The notes under the pieces were generated by a model that was not told where the DNA came from, searched no databases, and was given only the letters and a program-made list of their open reading frames with translations. A stretch of DNA of 64,000 nt from Methylotenera sp. GTDB lineage: Bacteria; Pseudomonadota; Gammaproteobacteria; Burkholderiales; Methylophilaceae. The translations under genes and the position numbers were made by a program. Below, one piece after another: positions 1 through 10,674 of this stretch (position 1 is its first letter; each line of letters starts with the position of its first letter). The stretch covers positions 248,001-312,000 of the forward strand of contig NZ_JAQSDZ010000001.1 in the NCBI RefSeq assembly GCF_029946165.1, written 5' to 3'.

Positions 1-1598
1 GGTCGTGTAGCCGTGAATTTTCGGTAACTAATCGCACCTTGATTGATATTATCGTCCGTGGGGAAAACTTGCTTAAATGCGTGGTTAATCCAATCAACCA
101 CCGCAGGGTGTGAGCGATTATTACGGCTTAATTGCAATCGTGTAAGCGGCAAATGACCAATACCAAACTCGCTGGCTTGCAGAAACAAGCTTACATCGGC
201 TTTGCGAAAACGATAGATGGACTGCATAGGATCACCCACGCAGAATAGCGTGCGCCCATCATCTGGCTGCCAGCCCTCAATGAGCTTCTCAATTAAACGC
301 GTTTGCACTGGACTGGTATCTTGGAACTCATCAATCAGCAAATGTGAAATTTTGTAGTCTAGTTTTAGCGCTAAATCAGTCGCGCCTTGCTCGTTTTCTA
401 GCGCCAGTTGGGCACTTTGTGCAATGGCGACGAAATCCACCTCCCCTGCCGCTTGAAAAACTATCCATAAATGCCGCTCAGCCAATATTAGTAAGCGAGT
501 GAGTGCTTTAATAATCTCTTGATTCTCGGCAATATTTGCTAAAGCAGGTAAATCGAGCACACTGGCAATGACTTGGCTATTTTCTAAGCCATTAACGATT
601 TCAAAGTAGGCTTCTTTATGAGTTTTGCCTTCATCAGTCGCAGGAAAACCTATATTCTTATTGAGGCTTTTACGAAAGGTACGCTCGGTTTTGGTCACCA
701 AAAAATTTGCGAGTGCTTGCCATTCCAACAAGCATTCAGCCTCTGCGGTGAGTGGTTGCTGCCATTCGCGCAAAGGCGCAATATCAGCGTCTGCCTCTAT
801 ATTGCCGGCAGCATATCTGGCAAGCGGCATGAGTAAACTTTGCGCTCTAGCGCCTAATGTATCAAGCACATCTTGTAGGCTCTCAGCAATTAAGTGTTGT
901 AGCGCAACTGCTGTATTTTGCGAGACCTCTTCAATATCCTTAGTATGCAAATCTACCGCGTGTGGCAGCCATTGGTCGCGCCTTGCTAACATTTTTGCCA
1001 ACAACTCGGCGAGCTTTTCACTATTGTTATCTAAATAACTTAGGGCAATGGTGACGGTATCGTCGGGTTGTGTTTCATGCACGATATGTGCTATTGCTCG
1101 ACGTGCAGCTTCTATGTAGTGACTATCCGTATCGTCACTCACAGCAGGTTGACCACCAAACTTACTCAGCAAAGGCATCTGCCGCGTTAGGCTGCTACAC
1201 AGAGCATCTATGGTTAGAATGCGTAGCCTGCTTGGCTGATTAATAATATCCCATGCTTTGGACTTGGATTGCGTGAGCGCGGCATTTGCTAACTCGCGTG
1301 TTCTTAATTTGTGAGCAGCGGTTTCTATGGTTTGGTGTTGCGCATTTTCTAAACTGAGCAAAATACGGTTACGCATTTCAGCTGCAGCTTTATTGGTAAA
1401 AGTCAGCGCGATAATTTCTTCTGGCTCATTCACTGTCGCCAATAGTTTTAAGTAGCGCTGCGTGAGCAACTCGGTTTTACCTGCACCAGCAGGTGCTTCT
1501 ACAATAAATGAAGCGAGTTCTAATGCGCGAACACGATTTAATGTGTCCATTTCATTTAAGTCTAAAGTAGCTAAATTAAGAGAATTCAAAGCAGTCAC
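1..1598 (-). CDS. AddA/RecB-like UvrD-family helicase (3' end cut by window edge)
   Basis: ATP-dependent DNA helicase of the UvrD/RecB superfamily 1, expected to unwind DNA ends for recombinational repair with the nuclease encoded just upstream. Read on the minus strand, the frame is open from a GTG at 1598 to the window edge, so about 530 residues are visible and the C-terminal half is missing. Seen: Walker A APAGAGKTE near residue 34, ALTFTNKAA (motif Ia), LLIDEFQDTSPVQ (motif II, Walker B) and VGDPMQSIYRFR (motif III). The GTG overlaps the upstream stop by one base (TAGTG) and has GGAGGG about 8 bases before it; the nearby ATG at 1605 is out of frame and soon stops. A later in-frame ATG (residue 17) is possible. 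The family is clear; whether it is a true AddA or a RecB-like relative is not. Confidence 0.88.
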   Translation of the reverse strand, partial: MTALNSLNLATLDLNEMDTLNRVRALELASFIVEAPAGAGKTELLTQRYLKLLATVNEPEEIIALTFTNKAAAEMRNRILLSLENAQHQTIETAAHKLRTRELANAALTQSKSKAWDIINQPSRLRILTIDALCSSLTRQMPLLSKFGGQPAVSDDTDSHYIEAARRAIAHIVHETQPDDTVTIALSYLDNNSEKLAELLAKMLARRDQWLPHAVDLHTKDIEEVSQNTAVALQHLIAESLQDVLDTLGARAQSLLMPLARYAAGNIEADADIAPLREWQQPLTAEAECLLEWQALANFLVTKTERTFRKSLNKNIGFPATDEGKTHKEAYFEIVNGLENSQVIASVLDLPALANIAENQEIIKALTRLLILAERHLWIVFQAAGEVDFVAIAQSAQLALENEQGATDLALKLDYKISHLLIDEFQDTSPVQTRLIEKLIEGWQPDDGRTLFCVGDPMQSIYRFRKADVSLFLQASEFGIGHLPLTRLQLSRNNRSHPAVVDWINHAFKQVFPTDDNINQGAISYRKFTATR

Positions 1599-4345
1599 TA
1601 TGCATTCCCTCCATTTTGTAAAGCCACTTGCATGTTCTCAAATTGCAATAATCGTTCAGGTAAACGTAACAGTGGTTTAACATCGCAATAAATCAAATCA
1701 GCTTCGTTGCTCATTGTTACATCGGCGACCCCTGTTTTGATTTCTTGTGCAATATTGGTCAAGCTGGTGTACCAATGCTCTAATAAAACATCCCAATTTG
1801 AAAACTCATAAAACGCTGAACTTTTAGCCACTTTTCCTAATGTTGTCACTTTTGGTAACACATCTTGCTCAGCAGATAAGCCAATAAACTTGGTTTCATC
1901 ACTGCGGATTTTGGCAAAACTGACGGCTACCACTTGCTCGTACTTAAGTGCCAGCACTACATAAATAGGCAACTGTGGCTCGGCAATGCGGTCTTCTGCC
2001 CAGCTTGAAGGACTCACGACAGTGCTGGTTTTGTAGTCGATGACAACTAATCCGCCTTCTGCAAGCTTATCAATTCGGTCTATGCTTAAGTTAAGCTTTA
2101 GCCCTTCAACATCAAGCTCAAATTTTTTCTCGCAGGCGTCCACCACAAAATCAGCGCGTTCGAGTTCTAATGTTAGCCACGTTTGCATGAGTTGGCGAAG
2201 TCTGTTTCTTTCAATTTGCAAAACTTGCGGTGGAATGTGATAGCTAATTTCTGCACTTAAAGCTTGTATGCTTTTTTCGATTGCATCATTAATTTTTTCA
2301 ATTAACAACGTTTCAGAAAAAGATTTTAGATTGCTCAACGTTTTGCAATCTTGCCAAAAAAGTTGCAATACCATGTGTAGCAAGCTGCCTCGCGACATCG
2401 TATCTAAGCCATCAACAGGGGTTTCTAGCTTAGCCGCACCAAGCCGATATTGATAGAACGCCCATGCAGGACATTTGGCTTGGGTGGCAAATAAATTCAC
2501 ACCGCCACGCACGTTTTCATCGGCTAAAACAGCAGGCGCGATAAAGTCATCAAGTAGCTGCAAAGTCGCTGGTTGCGCTAATCGTTCTGCCAGCGTTTGA
2601 ATGGTATTCGATGTGTATATCTCATCTTGAATATCTAACAAAGGTGATGGGCGCAATTCGCGCTCTTCTTCTTTTGTTGCATATGAAAAAATCACCTCTG
2701 GTGCACATGTCATTAAGCGTTGATGTACTAATGACGCAAACTGGCTCTGCACCGCCGCACTGGCGTTGGGCGTACCGCGGTTTCTTTGCAAATCTGCGGG
2801 TAATAGCGGGTTAAGTTTTACCGCAGGCGGCCAATGTTGGTCGTTCATGTTCAGCGCCCAGACGGCATCTAGTTGCACCGCTGGTGTTTCTAAAAGCCCT
2901 AAAATTTGAATACGAATATTGCCTTTAGCTTCTGCCTGAAACATGGTGGCATTGCAAAGCTCGGTGATTTTTTGCACAGCAGTGCTCGCAGAAATATTGC
3001 CAAATATCGCATCTAAGCCATTTAGCTCTTTTAAGCACTTCAAAAAAGCTTGCTGAGTTTGAAACTCATGACTTGAGAGCGAGCGTGTTTTAGCCCAATG
3101 CAACTCATCTAGCAATTGCACAAAAGCCGTCACCCAAGCAGAAAGTAGCTGTCGTTGCTTGCCCAGTTGATTTTGAAACCGTGAAATTTGCGTTAAGTTT
3201 TCAAGCAACTCGTCTAATGATGCGCCGTTGGTTTGCAGTTTGCTTGCTTGCTTGATGAGCGATTCTAAGTGATAACTGGCATTCATATTTCTGCGCAAAT
3301 GCGCATCCAGTTGCGCTCTGGCATCCAACTCTTGCTGGCTACCCCAATAGACATCTTGTAAAAGTGGCGTGACTTCATCAAAAATCAAATCTGCTTTGCT
3401 AGCCGCCAAACGCAAAAGCTGTAATGCACTATGCACAATTGCGTACTCTGTGAGCGCTAAACCCAACGAAAAATCATAGCAGCGTGGCGTTTCATATAGG
3501 CTGGAATCCAGCGTTTCAGAGTGAAAGGTATCATCGAGTAAATCAGCCAACTCACGGCGAATACTACCCAACGCTGGGCTAATAATCGCCAATTGCGCTT
3601 TAGGATTTTCTGTCAGCTTTTGCTTTGCCCAAGCCACAGCAGCGCGACATTCGCTATGTGCATCCATCGCTGCTAAGTATTGAATATCAGTTTGACTATG
3701 TATATTGCTTGCCAGCACTTCAATTTTTACACCAGAAACTTTTAACAGCTCAAACAAGCGTAATTCTAATGGTGTAATGCGGTCAAAACCAGCTAACTGA
3801 ATATGGGATGGCAACGCTAGTTCACTGGTAATTTGTTGTTGAAACTGTGCAAATAGCGCGATTTGTAATGCAGTTAAGCGTGCGGACTCGATAGCATTTT
3901 GCTTGGTACAAAAGTCTTCAAACGTATGTCGCCAACGCAAAAATTGACGCGTTTCTTGCGTGATAAAATCATGGTTAATATCAGCTTCAAGCAGTTGCCA
4001 ATTAAGCATTAAGTTATTCGCTTCAATCGCAGATTTTGCCATCGAACGAATATCAAACAAAGCCGCAGCCTCATGCTTGGCTAGACAAGTTTCAATCGCT
4101 TGCTCCCACAAGTATGCTTCTGCAATGTTGCTCAACGTCACCGTGGGTAAAGCATCGCCGGGTAAAATCCCGAATAAACTGGCATGGCTTATCAGCTCAT
4201 CTAGCCATTGCTGCAGTGTATAAGCCTGAGCAGATTGCCACTGCGTAGCGCCGCTTTCGAGCTGTTGTTGCTGATGCTGAGCAAGCACACCGCGCACAAG
4301 TCGCGCAGTCGCACAGATAGTAATTTTATGAGGTGTTAAAGACAT
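1598..4345 (-). CDS. AddB-like PD-(D/E)XK nuclease, probable DNA repair protein
   Basis: About 915 residues, the usual size for the beta/gammaproteobacterial 'probable DNA repair protein' family related to AddB. The N-terminal two thirds look like an inactivated helicase fold. The C-terminal part carries a RecB-type nuclease core: a conserved Cys-Pro-Ala stretch (ATQAKCPAWAFYQYRLGA), then LSIDRIDKL and VVIDYKTS, which supply the Asp and D-Y-K catalytic residues, and a downstream EPQLPIY motif. It is translationally coupled to the helicase gene (one-base overlap), so the two probably act as one end-processing complex. The frame can be extended to a TTG at 4384, but I prefer the ATG at 4345, which gives MSLTPHKIT; neither has a strong ribosome site. 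Exact substrate and Chi dependence cannot be judged. Confidence 0.85.
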   Translation of the reverse strand: MSLTPHKITICATARLVRGVLAQHQQQQLESGATQWQSAQAYTLQQWLDELISHASLFGILPGDALPTVTLSNIAEAYLWEQAIETCLAKHEAAALFDIRSMAKSAIEANNLMLNWQLLEADINHDFITQETRQFLRWRHTFEDFCTKQNAIESARLTALQIALFAQFQQQITSELALPSHIQLAGFDRITPLELRLFELLKVSGVKIEVLASNIHSQTDIQYLAAMDAHSECRAAVAWAKQKLTENPKAQLAIISPALGSIRRELADLLDDTFHSETLDSSLYETPRCYDFSLGLALTEYAIVHSALQLLRLAASKADLIFDEVTPLLQDVYWGSQQELDARAQLDAHLRRNMNASYHLESLIKQASKLQTNGASLDELLENLTQISRFQNQLGKQRQLLSAWVTAFVQLLDELHWAKTRSLSSHEFQTQQAFLKCLKELNGLDAIFGNISASTAVQKITELCNATMFQAEAKGNIRIQILGLLETPAVQLDAVWALNMNDQHWPPAVKLNPLLPADLQRNRGTPNASAAVQSQFASLVHQRLMTCAPEVIFSYATKEEERELRPSPLLDIQDEIYTSNTIQTLAERLAQPATLQLLDDFIAPAVLADENVRGGVNLFATQAKCPAWAFYQYRLGAAKLETPVDGLDTMSRGSLLHMVLQLFWQDCKTLSNLKSFSETLLIEKINDAIEKSIQALSAEISYHIPPQVLQIERNRLRQLMQTWLTLELERADFVVDACEKKFELDVEGLKLNLSIDRIDKLAEGGLVVIDYKTSTVVSPSSWAEDRIAEPQLPIYVVLALKYEQVVAVSFAKIRSDETKFIGLSAEQDVLPKVTTLGKVAKSSAFYEFSNWDVLLEHWYTSLTNIAQEIKTGVADVTMSNEADLIYCDVKPLLRLPERLLQFENMQVALQNGGNA

Positions 4346-4401
4346 GCCGTGATTGTAGCGTTTAGTCGAGACCCATAACGGCAAATCTCAAAAAATTTCA
4401 T

Positions 4402-4431
4402 AAAAAAAAGGCCGCATATGCGACCTTTTTT
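4402..4431 (-). terminator. Rho-independent terminator after the first receptor gene
   Basis: On the minus strand an AAAAAAGG/CCTTTTTT outer stem, one T-G wobble and an inner CGC-ATAT-GCG hairpin are followed by a run of eight T. It lies downstream of the receptor ending at 4536 and before the repair operon start at 4345. The A-run on the other side could let it work in both directions. Confidence 0.85.
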
Positions 4432-4469
4432 AAAAGCTTAAGAAATGCATCATTGCCCATGCAATTTCT

Positions 4470-4531
4470 TGTAGGAGCGACGTCTCGTCGAGATTTGCAC
4501 CGTAACTTCGCGACGAGACGTCGCTCCTACA
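4470..4531. repeat. REP/BIME-like inverted repeat, perfect 21-bp arms
   Basis: Left arm 4470-4490 and right arm 4511-4531 are exact reverse complements over 21 bases, separated by 20 bases. Each arm starts TGTAGGAG and holds a small hairpin of its own (CGACG-TCT-CGTCG). This is the layout of two bacterial REP units in opposite orientation. It begins five bases past the stop codon of the receptor at 4536-7793, so it forms the 3' end of that transcript. The same head sequence recurs at 19779-19851. Confidence 0.8.
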
Positions 4532-4535
4532 TCGG

Positions 4536-7500
4536 TTAAAACTCTTCCCAATCGCTGTCATCCGTGCCCGATTTTGTAACAACTTTTATAGGTTTAGTTG
4601 TTGATGGCTTACTTTCAACCAGTCTTGGTTTTGTAGCTACAGCTTTACTTGTAGTGGCATTATTGGCAGAGCCTCGCATCGCATTGTGTGCTGTTCGTAG
4701 CTCTACTGAACTGGTGCGTTTAGACTGACTTTCACCTTCTAATTGAAATACGCTAACAGCGTTCATCAGCTCATCGGCTTGCTCCATCATAGATTCAGCC
4801 GCTGCAGCGGCCTCTTCTACCAAGGCCGTATTTTGTTGCGTCATGTCATCCATCTTCATCACAGCTTCATTCACTTGCTCAATGCCTGCGCTTTGCTCAC
4901 TGGAGGCGGCGGCAATTTCGCTGATGATGTCGGATACACGTTTAACTGAGGTTACAATTTCATGCATAGTGTGACCCGCATTTTCAACTTGGCGTGTACC
5001 TTCAGCCGTTTTGCTGACTGAGTCAGAAATAAGTTCTTTAATCTCTTTAGCAGCACTAGCCGAGCGTTGTGCTAAGTTGCGTACTTCGCCTGCAACAACG
5101 GCAAAACCACGCCCTTGCTCACCCGCTCTTGCCGCTTCTACCGCGGCATTAAGCGCAAGGATGTTGGTCTGGAAGGCAATGCCATCAATGACAGAAATAA
5201 TGTCTTCAATCTTTTTAGCGCTACTATTAATTGAGCTCATAGTTGCAACGACTTCACTGACAACATTGCCGCCTTTTACCGCCACACCTGAGGCCGCAGT
5301 GGCAAGCTGATTAGCTTGTTTTGCATTATCGGCATTTTGTTTAACTGTTGAAGACAACTCTTCCATACTAGCGGCAGTTTTTTCAAGTGAAGCAGCTTGC
5401 TCCTCAGTGCGGCGAGACAAGTCAGCGTTACCTTGAGCAATTTCTTTTGCAGCAGTACTGATGGTTTCTACAGCAACTTTGACCGTGCCTATCGGACCAA
5501 CGATCATTTCAAGCGTTTCATTGACACCTTCTACAATCTTGCGGAAATCGCCTTGGTGCGCGCTGGCATCTGCGCGAACAGAAACACGACCTTCATTTGC
5601 AGCGTTAGCTAACATTTGAACGTCACCCACTAATGCATTGATGGACTCGATACAAGTATTTAGATTGTCTTTAATATTATTGAAGTCGCCACTGTAATGT
5701 TCAGTAATTCTTTGTGGAATGTCTCCACGTGCGATGCTATCCAAGTTTCTAGCAGCCATATTTAAAGGCGTTACAATCGCGTCTAAAGTAGCATTTAACC
5801 CTTCAATCACTTTGCGATACTCGCCCAAGTGTTGCGTTGCATCTGCACGTGCAGTTAACACCCCTTCATCAGCTGCTTTAGCTAACATATTGCCATCGGC
5901 AACCAGCGCTTTAATAGCAGAGCCACAAGCATTTAAATTGTTTTTGATAATATTAAAGTCACCGTGGTAATCATCGGTGATTTCATTGGGAATCACGCCT
6001 TTAGACAGATTATCAACATACGCGGCTGCCATATTAAGCGGATTAATCACCGCCTCTAATAAGCGGTTCATACCTACGCCAGTATCTCGCAAGAAACCGA
6101 CAGGTAATGTTGCTACATCTAGACGCTCAGTCAAATTACCCGCAACGGTCTTCTCAATCAGTGCAGCCACTTTTTTCTCTGCACTTAGTTCATCTGTTCT
6201 ATCTACCCATTGAATCATGCGGCCAATATAGCGACCTTCCTCATTATGAACGGGGTTAAAGGTTAGATCTAATTGACGCGCGCCAATCTCAGTTGATAGC
6301 ATTTTGGTGCTTACGACTGGTGCTACATAATTTGCACGTTGCTCTTCATTTTCAATATATTGTCCCAGTCTGCTGCCAATGAGTTTGTCTATTGAAAAAT
6401 CAGGATGACGTTTTAATAAATCAGACTCCATTTTTTTCCATAAATCAAAACCTGCATGATTCATGTAAATAAGCGTGTTATTTTCATTGCCTACAGTCAC
6501 TGGAATGGTTGCGTAATCTAAAGCCGATTTAATGCGATCGATACCAGCAAAGGCATCGCTGTTGTCAAAATCAATACGCGCCCTCAATGCTCTGTAAGCA
6601 TTCATCACAGTGGTCAACTCGTCACGATGATCTGTAGTTATTACAGAGTCATGCTCAAGCCCCTGAGAACTAGCCAACAAGTATTTAACGGCGTCATTCA
6701 CACGCGGCATAATCGCTTTATATAGCATCCAGCCAAGCAAGCTAGACAAACCAAGGCTAACTAGAATTAGGAAAATATTCTGATTGCGTTTATTAATATA
6801 GTTAGCGTCAGCAGCAAGGTATTCCTCACCTGCTACTTTCAATTGCAAATTAGTTAACTGACTAATTTTATCTGATAGTGGATCAATCGCTGGGTATAGT
6901 TCGTTAGTGGTAAATTCAGCCATACGATTACCATCTTGACTACGCATGATACTTTTTAGCGCCTCAGTGGCAGTATTAGCTTTTACAAAAAGCGGTTTGG
7001 CTTCAGCAACCAGCTTTTTCTCATCTTCGACCAAATAAGTTGAGGTATAGGCCTTCCACTGTTTATCTACCTCTTTTAGTGCATTATCGACATTCTCCAG
7101 ACCTTGTGCCCAAGTTAGGTTTCCATTTCTAACCTTATGTGAAGTATCGACCACATTCACCGCATACATATCAGCAACAATTTTAAGCTGTTGGAGTGGG
7201 ATGACACGATCTTGATAGACTGAGGATAGTTTATTATTACTCGCCTGAATACCAATTAAGCCATTGTAACCAAGCACTAAACTACTAAAAGCGACCACCA
7301 TGAAAATAGAGATGATTCTAGATTTCACCGTAAAATTACGTTTAAAACTTTGATAAGCACTTTTGATGCGGTTAAACCAACTTTCACCTTCTATAAGCAC
7401 TTGATAGTAGCGCATTGCATTTTCAATCTGCTCACGACTGGCTTTCTTTCTAACAGAAATATACCCGACCACTTGACCGTTTTCTGCAAAGGGTGAAACT

Positions 7501-7793
7501 ATCGCCTCTACCCAATAATAATCACCATTTTTGCAACGATTTTTGACGATCCCTATCCATGGCTTGCCAGACTTCACCGTATCCCATAAATCGGCAAAGG
7601 CCACTGGAGGCATATCAGGATGCCGGACTATATTATGGCTTTGTCCGATTAACTCCTCTTCTGCAAATCCACTAATCTCTATAAAGTCACGATTAACAAA
7701 GGTGATTATTCCTTTTAAATCAGTCTTTGAGACGATTTGTAAAGAGTCTTTATATTCGACCTCACGCTGGGTCACTGGCATATTTATTTTCAT
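4536..7793 (-). CDS. Aer-like chemoreceptor with PAS domains and poly-HAMP array
   Basis: Methyl-accepting chemotaxis protein, 1085 residues. The N-terminal PAS domain (about 20-115) closely follows the FAD-binding PAS of the aerotaxis receptor Aer: [23 protein letters not shown] and [10 protein letters not shown] are visible. Then come a membrane segment near 158-182, a roughly 150-residue periplasmic helical part, a second membrane segment near 339-361, another PAS-like domain (about 415-535) and several HAMP-like repeats (about 535-770, marked by P-L-N-M-A-A and G-D-F-N-I-I-K). The signalling tip is at 871-911 ([20 protein letters not shown]). The last residues DWEEF match a CheR/CheB tether. 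A redox or oxygen signal is inferred from the PAS; the periplasmic part suggests a second input. AAGGA precedes the ATG. It is followed by a REP element and a terminator. Confidence 0.9.
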   Translation of the reverse strand: MKINMPVTQREVEYKDSLQIVSKTDLKGIITFVNRDFIEISGFAEEELIGQSHNIVRHPDMPPVAFADLWDTVKSGKPWIGIVKNRCKNGDYYWVEAIVSPFAENGQVVGYISVRKKASREQIENAMRYYQVLIEGESWFNRIKSAYQSFKRNFTVKSRIISIFMVVAFSSLVLGYNGLIGIQASNNKLSSVYQDRVIPLQQLKIVADMYAVNVVDTSHKVRNGNLTWAQGLENVDNALKEVDKQWKAYTSTYLVEDEKKLVAEAKPLFVKANTATEALKSIMRSQDGNRMAEFTTNELYPAIDPLSDKISQLTNLQLKVAGEEYLAADANYINKRNQNIFLILVSLGLSSLLGWMLYKAIMPRVNDAVKYLLASSQGLEHDSVITTDHRDELTTVMNAYRALRARIDFDNSDAFAGIDRIKSALDYATIPVTVGNENNTLIYMNHAGFDLWKKMESDLLKRHPDFSIDKLIGSRLGQYIENEEQRANYVAPVVSTKMLSTEIGARQLDLTFNPVHNEEGRYIGRMIQWVDRTDELSAEKKVAALIEKTVAGNLTERLDVATLPVGFLRDTGVGMNRLLEAVINPLNMAAAYVDNLSKGVIPNEITDDYHGDFNIIKNNLNACGSAIKALVADGNMLAKAADEGVLTARADATQHLGEYRKVIEGLNATLDAIVTPLNMAARNLDSIARGDIPQRITEHYSGDFNNIKDNLNTCIESINALVGDVQMLANAANEGRVSVRADASAHQGDFRKIVEGVNETLEMIVGPIGTVKVAVETISTAAKEIAQGNADLSRRTEEQAASLEKTAASMEELSSTVKQNADNAKQANQLATAASGVAVKGGNVVSEVVATMSSINSSAKKIEDIISVIDGIAFQTNILALNAAVEAARAGEQGRGFAVVAGEVRNLAQRSASAAKEIKELISDSVSKTAEGTRQVENAGHTMHEIVTSVKRVSDIISEIAAASSEQSAGIEQVNEAVMKMDDMTQQNTALVEEAAAAAESMMEQADELMNAVSVFQLEGESQSKRTSSVELRTAHNAMRGSANNATTSKAVATKPRLVESKPSTTKPIKVVTKSGTDDSDWEEF

Positions 7794-7905
7794 TCTGAAT
7801 CCTTACTATTCTGTACTTTTTGTATTCGATAAACGGTTTAATAACTTTTAAATTTAAATACAGACGCAAAGGTTTCATAAGCGCTATGATGCTAGAAAAG
7901 TCATA

Positions 7906-7954
7906 TGTAAGAGCTGCGCCCCATCGGGAATAATGATGCAATCTCGACGAGGCA
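7906..7954. repeat. Decayed REP-like remnant
   Basis: Between two receptor genes lie GTAAGAGCTGCG and, further on, TGCAATCTCGACGAG. The second is nearly the reverse complement of bases 4481-4497 in the intact REP element (one base missing); the first resembles the GTAGGAGCG head. No perfect stem remains. I read it as an eroded copy of the same repeat family; the match is short. Confidence 0.45.
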
Positions 7955-7968
7955 CTTAATGAAAATAC

Positions 7969-10620
7969 TTAAAACTCTTCCCACTCGCTGTCGTTCGTAC
8001 CCGTCTTGGCAGCAGCTCTGACTGAAGACTCTTTTTTATCAGAGCTTGATTGAATACCACTGAGGTGCCTTTTAGGAGAAGGAGAAGCTTTATGCGCTGT
8101 TTTTGGTGTGCCACTATCTAGCTGAAACACACTCACTACCGCTGTCATTTCTTCAGATTGCTCCATCAGAGATTCAGCCGCTGCCGCAGCTTCTTCTACC
8201 AAGGCGGTATTTTGCTGCGTCACATCATCCATCTTCATAATGGCTTCATTAATCTGTGCGATACCAGTGCTTTGCTCGGTTGATGCCGCGGCAATCTCAC
8301 CGATAATATCGGTCACTCGTTTAACTGAGCTGACAATCTCTTTCATCGTCTCGCCGGCCATTTCAACTTGTCTCGTGCCTTCTGCCGTTTTGCTCACAGA
8401 ATCTGAAATAAGCTCTTTAATTTCTTTAGCAGCACTGGCAGAACGTTGCGCAAGATTGCGTACTTCTGCTGCAACCACCGCAAAGCCACGACCTTGCTCA
8501 CCCGCTCGAGCCGCTTCCACTGCGGCATTCAGCGCAAGAATATTCGTTTGGAAAGCAATACCATCAATCACAGAAATAATATCTTCAATCTTTTTAGCGC
8601 TGGAATTAATCGCACTCATCGTACTCACTACGTCGCCCACGGCATCGCCACCTTTAACGGCCACACCTGAGGCTGCAATAGCCAATTGATTCGCTTGTTT
8701 AGCATTGTCTGCATTTTGTTTAACAGTAGATGAGAGTTGATCCATGCTTGAGGCCGTGCGTTCTAAACTAGCCGCTTGATCTTCAGTGCGACGTGATAAA
8801 TCTGCGTTACCTTGTGCAATCTCTTTAGCTGCAGTATTAATCGCTTCAGCAGATTGTTTAACCGTCACAATTGGTTTAACAATCATCTCTAAGGTTTCAT
8901 TCATACCAATCACGATTTTGCGATAGTCGCCTAAATGCCTATCGGTATCAGCGCGCACCATCACGCGACCTTCACGAGCGGCATCTGCTAACAGTTGCGC
9001 ATCTTCATTCAATGCTTTCAAATTACTACGCACTTGCTCAATCGCTTCATTCACGAAAACTTTTTTTCCTGGGAAAATTTCTAGTGGTGCATCAAAATTA
9101 CCTTCACCAAACTCTTTAACGCAAGCTAAAGCTTTTTCAGTAAGTTCTAGTTGACCGCCTACAATTTTATTCACTGACGTGGCAATTTCACTAAAGCCAC
9201 CTTTAAACATATGCGCATGCAAACTCATGTCGATATTGCCTTGCTCATGTTCAGCTGTTACCCATTTCACTGAGTCTACAATCCCTTTAAGTTTGCCGTT
9301 CAATCGGTCTAAATTCTTATTGATTTCGGCTTTTTTACCTGGAAATTGTTGCATCTTAACTTCAAAATCACCATCGCCAAGTGCGCGAATTAATTGAATC
9401 ATTTGATTTTTTTCTTGAACATGACCACCGACCATGGTATTCACACCATGCGCCATTTGCGCATATGCACCTTTGTATTTTGCCTCATCAATCACGACAT
9501 CTACATCACCAGCGTCATGCTCTTTAGACATGTAATCCATGTCGGCTATAACGGTTTTAATGTTGCTACGTAATTGCTCTACGCTATCGTTAATAAATAC
9601 TCGTTGACCAGGAAATCGCTCTAATGGTGCTTCAAAATTGCCGTTAGCAAACTCAGAGATACAGGCTGTAACTTTGCGCATTACTTCAGCCTGATTATTC
9701 GCCATTTCATTCACGTTTTCTGCCATAGCTTTATAGCTACCCAGAAATTTATGTGTGTTGATATTCGCTTTGATATTGCCAGCTTTGTTTTCAACAGACA
9801 TTGCACTTTGCTCATCAATCACGGCCTTAAGTGTTTGCTGCATGGTGTGCATTGCTGCCATTAAACTGCCAGCACTACCTTTTTGTATGTCTATATGACG
9901 ATTCAAATCGCCTTCAGCGATATTTTTTGCAATTGCTGCCACTTCCTCTGGCTCACCACCTAATTGTTTACGTAGATTACGGGTAATCATAAAACCAATG
10001 ATTCCGATAGCTAGTAAAGCTAATGCGCCACTAATTAACGAAACATTTCTGGCTGATTCTTTAACAACTGCGGCATCGTCAGCCATACTTTTACCCAACG
10101 CAACTTTATAATCAATATGCGCTGCAATGCTGTTATTAGCTTTTTCTGCAGTCTCGCGAATGTCGATATAGAGCTGTTGTGCCCCGGCTTTTTCGTTGAT
10201 TCTTGACGACGCTAATATTGGCTCCAAACGTGCATAATATTCTTTCAAGTTAGCTTTATCAGCCTCGAGCATTTGCTTCTCTTTATCGTCAGATAAATAG
10301 GTTTCATACCCTTGAAAAAGCATGTCAAGCTCACTTTGCAACTTCTTAATAGTCACATCAATCTCAGCCGTTTTGGCAGCATCTTCAATAATGGTGTGAT
10401 TTGCCGTGTTAATCTGTAAACTATTAAATTTATTTTTTACCTGATCTAACACAAGAATACTAGGTGTTATATTCGTATTAGCGAAATTAGTTTCGGCGTA
10501 AACTTTTTCCATTTGATGCTGGCTTAATGCCATCCCACCTATCAATCCAGTCATGGCGATAAAAGTTAGTAACAACATTTTTCTAGCGATAGTCATTTTC
10601 ATTTTCATTTTCATTTTCAT
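7969..10620 (-). CDS. Methyl-accepting chemotaxis protein with poly-HAMP array
   Basis: Chemoreceptor of 883 residues. A membrane helix (about 12-33) is followed by a periplasmic four-helix-type sensor (about 34-190), a second helix (about 192-212) and a canonical HAMP starting at the conserved [11 protein letters not shown]. The long cytoplasmic stretch has several more HAMP-like units, each with a F-P-G-K/Q-K/R-x-x-I/V-N motif alternating with G-N-I-D or D-A-G-D-V-D motifs. The signalling tip [20 protein letters not shown] and a C-terminal EWEEF CheR-tether follow. The ligand is unknown; the sensor part has no PAS or Cache motif that I recognise. The start region is a run of ATGAAA repeats giving MKMKMKMKM, so five in-frame ATGs compete; I use the outermost, which has GAGA five bases before it. 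It shares a 53-base identical tract with the next receptor gene. Confidence 0.9.
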   Translation of the reverse strand: MKMKMKMKMTIARKMLLLTFIAMTGLIGGMALSQHQMEKVYAETNFANTNITPSILVLDQVKNKFNSLQINTANHTIIEDAAKTAEIDVTIKKLQSELDMLFQGYETYLSDDKEKQMLEADKANLKEYYARLEPILASSRINEKAGAQQLYIDIRETAEKANNSIAAHIDYKVALGKSMADDAAVVKESARNVSLISGALALLAIGIIGFMITRNLRKQLGGEPEEVAAIAKNIAEGDLNRHIDIQKGSAGSLMAAMHTMQQTLKAVIDEQSAMSVENKAGNIKANINTHKFLGSYKAMAENVNEMANNQAEVMRKVTACISEFANGNFEAPLERFPGQRVFINDSVEQLRSNIKTVIADMDYMSKEHDAGDVDVVIDEAKYKGAYAQMAHGVNTMVGGHVQEKNQMIQLIRALGDGDFEVKMQQFPGKKAEINKNLDRLNGKLKGIVDSVKWVTAEHEQGNIDMSLHAHMFKGGFSEIATSVNKIVGGQLELTEKALACVKEFGEGNFDAPLEIFPGKKVFVNEAIEQVRSNLKALNEDAQLLADAAREGRVMVRADTDRHLGDYRKIVIGMNETLEMIVKPIVTVKQSAEAINTAAKEIAQGNADLSRRTEDQAASLERTASSMDQLSSTVKQNADNAKQANQLAIAASGVAVKGGDAVGDVVSTMSAINSSAKKIEDIISVIDGIAFQTNILALNAAVEAARAGEQGRGFAVVAAEVRNLAQRSASAAKEIKELISDSVSKTAEGTRQVEMAGETMKEIVSSVKRVTDIIGEIAAASTEQSTGIAQINEAIMKMDDVTQQNTALVEEAAAAAESLMEQSEEMTAVVSVFQLDSGTPKTAHKASPSPKRHLSGIQSSSDKKESSVRAAAKTGTNDSEWEEF
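10594..10620 (-). repeat. Hexanucleotide microsatellite (ATGAAA)4 ATG over a start site
   Basis: Four perfect tandem ATGAAA units plus a fifth ATG form the first nine codons of the receptor gene. ATGs lie at 10620, 10614, 10608, 10602 and 10596, all in frame. Unit gain or loss would change the protein by two residues and shift the distance between ribosome site and start, without a frameshift. Confidence 0.9.
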
Positions 10621-10674
10621 TTTGTTCTCACATTTCGATACAAATACTTAGTTAATAAAGCTTACCAACTGATA

